A stretch of 7,776 nt of DNA from Chitinispirillaceae bacterium. Its GTDB lineage: Bacteria > Fibrobacterota > Chitinivibrionia > Chitinivibrionales > Chitinispirillaceae. The notes under the pieces are model-generated. The model searched no databases, was not told the origin of the DNA, and worked only from the letters and a program-made list of their open reading frames with translations. Below are positions 5,601 through 7,776 of this stretch, piece after piece. A program made the translations under genes and the position numbers. Numbering within the stretch: position 1 is the stretch's first letter; every line of letters begins with the position of its first letter. The stretch lies in NCBI GenBank assembly GCA_016926315.1, contig JAFGOU010000504.1:1-7776 (forward strand), given 5' to 3'.

Positions 5601-6929
5601 ATGAATACCCTGGCGCTTTCACTGTTGCTCGGCCTGCTGACCGTCAATACCACCCTTCTGGCCGCGCTCCTGATCCGGACCTTTTCCAGGCCCCACGCAG
5701 GGCTTCGTGATGAGGTGATGCGGGAGTTGCAGCTTGGAAGGAAGGAGACTGCGGATTCGTCGCGTGACCTTCGTGAGGAGGTTTCAAACGGCATCAGGTC
5801 CACGGGCGAGACCATAAGTCGGACGCTCGGGGACATCGCCAACCTCCAGAAAGTTCAACTTGAAGGGGTGGCGCGACGGCTGGAGACGCTGACCGAAACC
5901 AACCAGAACGCCCAGGTGGGACTTCGGGACGCGCTGAACGAACGGATGGCCGAACTCCGGAAAAGTAACGAGACAAAGCTTGAAGAGATGCGCAGGACCG
6001 TGGACGAAAAGCTGCAGACCACGCTTGAAAAACGGCTCGGGGAGTCGTTCAAGCTGGTGAGCGAGCGGCTCGAGGCGGTGCAGCGGGGGCTGGGCGAGAT
6101 GCAGGGCCTGGCAAACGGCGTGGGCGATCTTAAACGGGTATTGACAAACGTGAAGGCGCGCGGCACGTGGGGTGAGTACCAGCTCGGTGCGATTCTTGAA
6201 CAGATCCTCACCCCCGACCAGTACCAGAAAAACGTGCATACGAAGGAGCACTCCGCCGATGTCGTGGAGTACGCCATAAAACTGCCGGGGAGGGGCGCTG
6301 ACGATGGTTCCTGCGTCTGGCTTCCGATTGATTCGAAATTTCCCCAGGAGGACTACCAGCGCCTGCTCGACGCGGTCGACAAGGCCGACAGGGATGGCGT
6401 AGACAAAGCCGCCGCTGCACTCATGCGGGCGATCAAGGGTTCGGCAAAAGCCATCCATGATACCTATATCAATCCACCAGCGACCACCGATTTTGCCATA
6501 CTGTTCCTCCCCACCGAAGGGCTGTACGCCGAGGTGCTTCGCCAGCCCGGGTTCGTTGAGGAGGTGCAGTTGTCCGCACGGGTCGTTGTCGCCGGCCCCA
6601 CTACCCTCTCGGCGATTCTCAGCAGTCTCCGTATGGGATTCCGGACCCTTGCCATTGAACAACGGGCGAGCGAGGTATGGAAGATACTTGCCGCGGTCAA
6701 GACCGAATTCGGCAGGTTCGGCGTGGTTATCGACAAGGTTAAAAAACAGCTTTCGGTTGCCTCAAACACGCTTGAACAGACCAGCACGCGTACCCGGGCG
6801 ATGGAGCGTCAGCTCAGAAACGTCGAGCAGATGCCGCAAGCCCAGGCACGGGAACTGTTCGCTCCCGATAACGGGAGTGAGGAAGACGAGCCGGGCGAAG
6901 ATGCCGGACCAATAGAAGATGTTTCGTGA
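5601..6929 (+). CDS. rmuC: DNA recombination protein RmuC homologue
   Basis: The 442-residue product has the RmuC layout: an N-terminal membrane anchor (about 4-25), a long charged region predicted to be coiled coil (about 35-165), and the RmuC domain (about 170-410). Family motifs are GTWGEYQLGAILEQIL (188-203), LPIDSKFPQEDY (241-252), FAILFLPTEGLYAEVL (298-313) and RVVVAGPTTLSAIL (327-340). RmuC proteins limit certain recombination events at inverted repeats in E. coli and are thought to have a PD-(D/E)xK-like nuclease core; the IDSK at 243-246 is a good candidate for its D-x-K element, which is inference. The tail after 410 is acidic and low in complexity. The ATG at 5601 follows AGGCGGA by about 7 nt. 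The gene is transcribed divergently from the STAS unit and appears monocistronic or loosely linked to the downstream genes. Confidence 0.94.
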   Translation: MNTLALSLLLGLLTVNTTLLAALLIRTFSRPHAGLRDEVMRELQLGRKETADSSRDLREEVSNGIRSTGETISRTLGDIANLQKVQLEGVARRLETLTETNQNAQVGLRDALNERMAELRKSNETKLEEMRRTVDEKLQTTLEKRLGESFKLVSERLEAVQRGLGEMQGLANGVGDLKRVLTNVKARGTWGEYQLGAILEQILTPDQYQKNVHTKEHSADVVEYAIKLPGRGADDGSCVWLPIDSKFPQEDYQRLLDAVDKADRDGVDKAAAALMRAIKGSAKAIHDTYINPPATTDFAILFLPTEGLYAEVLRQPGFVEEVQLSARVVVAGPTTLSAILSSLRMGFRTLAIEQRASEVWKILAAVKTEFGRFGVVIDKVKKQLSVASNTLEQTSTRTRAMERQLRNVEQMPQAQARELFAPDNGSEEDEPGEDAGPIEDVS

Positions 6930-7030
6930 TCAATACGGCCACGGTGTTTTTTCGTCGCATCTGACCCGGCACCGTCCCTAATCATCGCTCGTCCTGGTCC
7001 CCGGGCATAACCTATTTTTTCTTCACAAAG

Positions 7031-7047
7031 CCGGCGGTGTCTGCCGG
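7031..7047 (+). promoter_or_regulatory. Leader hairpin upstream of the small membrane protein
   Basis: CCGGCGG (7031-7037) and CTGCCGG (7041-7047) form a 7-bp stem with one G-U pair and a 3-nt loop, 27 bp before the start codon at 7075. No T-run follows, so this is more likely a leader structure than a terminator. The 145-bp gap after rmuC shows no other clear signal. Confidence 0.35.
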
Positions 7048-7074
7048 TGTATTAACAAGCCGCGGAGGCGTCAC

Positions 7075-7314
7075 ATGCTTACCCATTATATTCTCGCCGG
7101 AGCGACCTTTCTGGCCTTGTTCATCATGTTTCTCGTGATCGCCCGGACGCTCAATACCATTATTAACCTGCTCAGCAAGCTTGAATACGTTATTCAGAAG
7201 GAGTATGATCTGAAAAAAGAACTTGTCGAGGTTCGTAAAATGATGGCGGAACAGCGCGGGGAAAGCATGCCTGATGCCAGAGGTCCCGCTACGCAACCGG
7301 GCTCTTTACCATGA
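7075..7314 (+). CDS. Small single-pass membrane protein with a short coiled coil, unknown function
   Basis: I do not recognise a family for this 79-residue product. It has one hydrophobic segment (about 6-23, LILAG/FLALFIMFLVIA type), then an amphipathic stretch rich in Leu, Lys and Glu (about 27-60, including LLSKLEYVIQKEYDLKKELVEVRKMM) likely to form a coiled coil, and a polar Gly/Pro-containing tail. This suggests a membrane-anchored scaffold with a helical extension on one side. A good ribosome site, GGAGG at 7064-7068, lies 6 nt before the ATG. The stop overlaps the most upstream guanylate kinase start as ATGA (7311-7314), implying co-translation. In many bacteria the gene next to gmk is a small regulator such as RemA/DUF370 or YicC; this protein resembles neither, since it is clearly membrane-anchored. 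Confidence 0.75.
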   Translation: MLTHYILAGATFLALFIMFLVIARTLNTIINLLSKLEYVIQKEYDLKKELVEVRKMMAEQRGESMPDARGPATQPGSLP

Positions 7315-7776
7315 CCCTGCCGGAGCGTACCGTGTCCACTCCCACGGTTCCTGGAAAAATTTTCGTTTTTTCGGCCGCGTCCGGCGCTGGCAAAAACACC
7401 CTGATCGACCATGTCAGGAAGACCGTTCCCAATATGGTCTACTCCATTTCCGCTACCACCCGAAAACCGCGTTCCGGGGAGGTCGATGGCGGTCACTACT
7501 TTTTTCTGGACGAAGCCGAATTCCGCCGCCGGATCGATAGGGGTGAGTTTGCCGAATGGGCACGCGTACATGACCATTATTACGGGACACCGAAAACGTT
7601 CATCAATGAAACGATGACCTCCGGCAGCCACCTTATTCTGGATATCGACGTGCAGGGGAAACGGCAGTTTGACCTTGCGTATCCCGATGCAATCGGTATT
7701 CTTATCCTTCCCCCGAGTCTCGAAGAACTGGAGCGCCGTCTGCGGATGCGGAAAAGCGACGACGAGGCGACGGTAC
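7311..7776 (+). CDS. gmk: Guanylate kinase (3' end beyond window)
   Basis: Guanylate kinase phosphorylates GMP to GDP with ATP in the cytosol. The first 155 codons are present, about three quarters of the usual length of roughly 205. The P-loop is SAASGAGKNTL (21-31). GMP-site residues lie in SISATTRKPRSGEVDGGHYFF (45-65) and in GEFAEWARVHDHYYGT (78-93), followed by LDIDVQGKRQ (110-119) and the arginine-bearing lid start RRLRMR (142-147). The residue after the P-loop Lys is Asn rather than the usual Ser/Thr. The ATG at 7311 overlaps the upstream stop but has no clear ribosome site. An in-frame GTG at 7332 has GGAG 6 nt upstream and would give a shorter N-terminus (MSTPTVPGKIFVF...) that fits the family better, so either start is possible. 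Confidence 0.95.
   Translation, partial: MTLPERTVSTPTVPGKIFVFSAASGAGKNTLIDHVRKTVPNMVYSISATTRKPRSGEVDGGHYFFLDEAEFRRRIDRGEFAEWARVHDHYYGTPKTFINETMTSGSHLILDIDVQGKRQFDLAYPDAIGILILPPSLEELERRLRMRKSDDEATV

Noticed and set aside
5784..6662. A 292-codon open frame on the minus strand
   Set aside because: It is antisense to rmuC, whose motifs are unmistakable; the composition is that of a shadow frame.
6941..6975. ACGGTG/CACCGT inverted repeat after rmuC as a terminator
   Set aside because: Only 6 bp with a loop of more than 20 nt, and the T-run lies inside the loop instead of after the stem.

Overview
The window holds eight genes, six complete and two cut by its edges, and is densely packed. It has no tRNA, rRNA, CRISPR array, insertion sequence or phage gene that I can recognise. 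The first gene's C-terminus matches a type IX secretion (type A) / FlgD-Ig-like sorting module, and the body of that protein is built from fibronectin-III-like and beta-sandwich modules. This points to a bacterium of the Fibrobacterota-Chlorobi-Bacteroidota (FCB) superphylum or a neighbouring candidate phylum. The moderately high GC content and the housekeeping genes fit a Gram-negative cell, but I cannot place it more finely.

Layout: (1) 1-3050 (+), the 3' part of a large secreted, multi-module surface protein, followed by a strong intrinsic terminator. (2) 5378-3140 (-), two back-to-back transcription units. The first is a STAS-domain anti-sigma-factor-antagonist-like protein overlapping a small BamE/SmpA-like lipoprotein, closed by a 9-bp terminator hairpin. 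The second is a CvpA-family membrane protein overlapping (ATGA) a type IV prepilin peptidase, with its own candidate promoter at about 4594-4621. (3) 5379-5600, a 222-bp divergent intergenic region with a candidate promoter for the STAS unit, two stem-loops, and a perfect hairpin plus T8 that works as a terminator on the strand pointing at rmuC. (4) 5601-6929 (+), an rmuC homologue. (5) 7075-7776 (+), a tiny single-pass membrane protein overlapping (ATGA) a guanylate kinase gene that runs off the window.

Functionally the genes are a mix: envelope and surface (sorted surface protein, lipoprotein, CvpA, prepilin peptidase), signalling (STAS), genome maintenance (RmuC) and nucleotide metabolism (Gmk). 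I see no convincing undescribed multi-gene system. The points most worth a second look are the terminator embedded in a divergent promoter, the STAS-lipoprotein overlap, the unusual P-loop and start choice of the guanylate kinase, the small membrane protein coupled to it, and the composition and module layout of the large surface protein.
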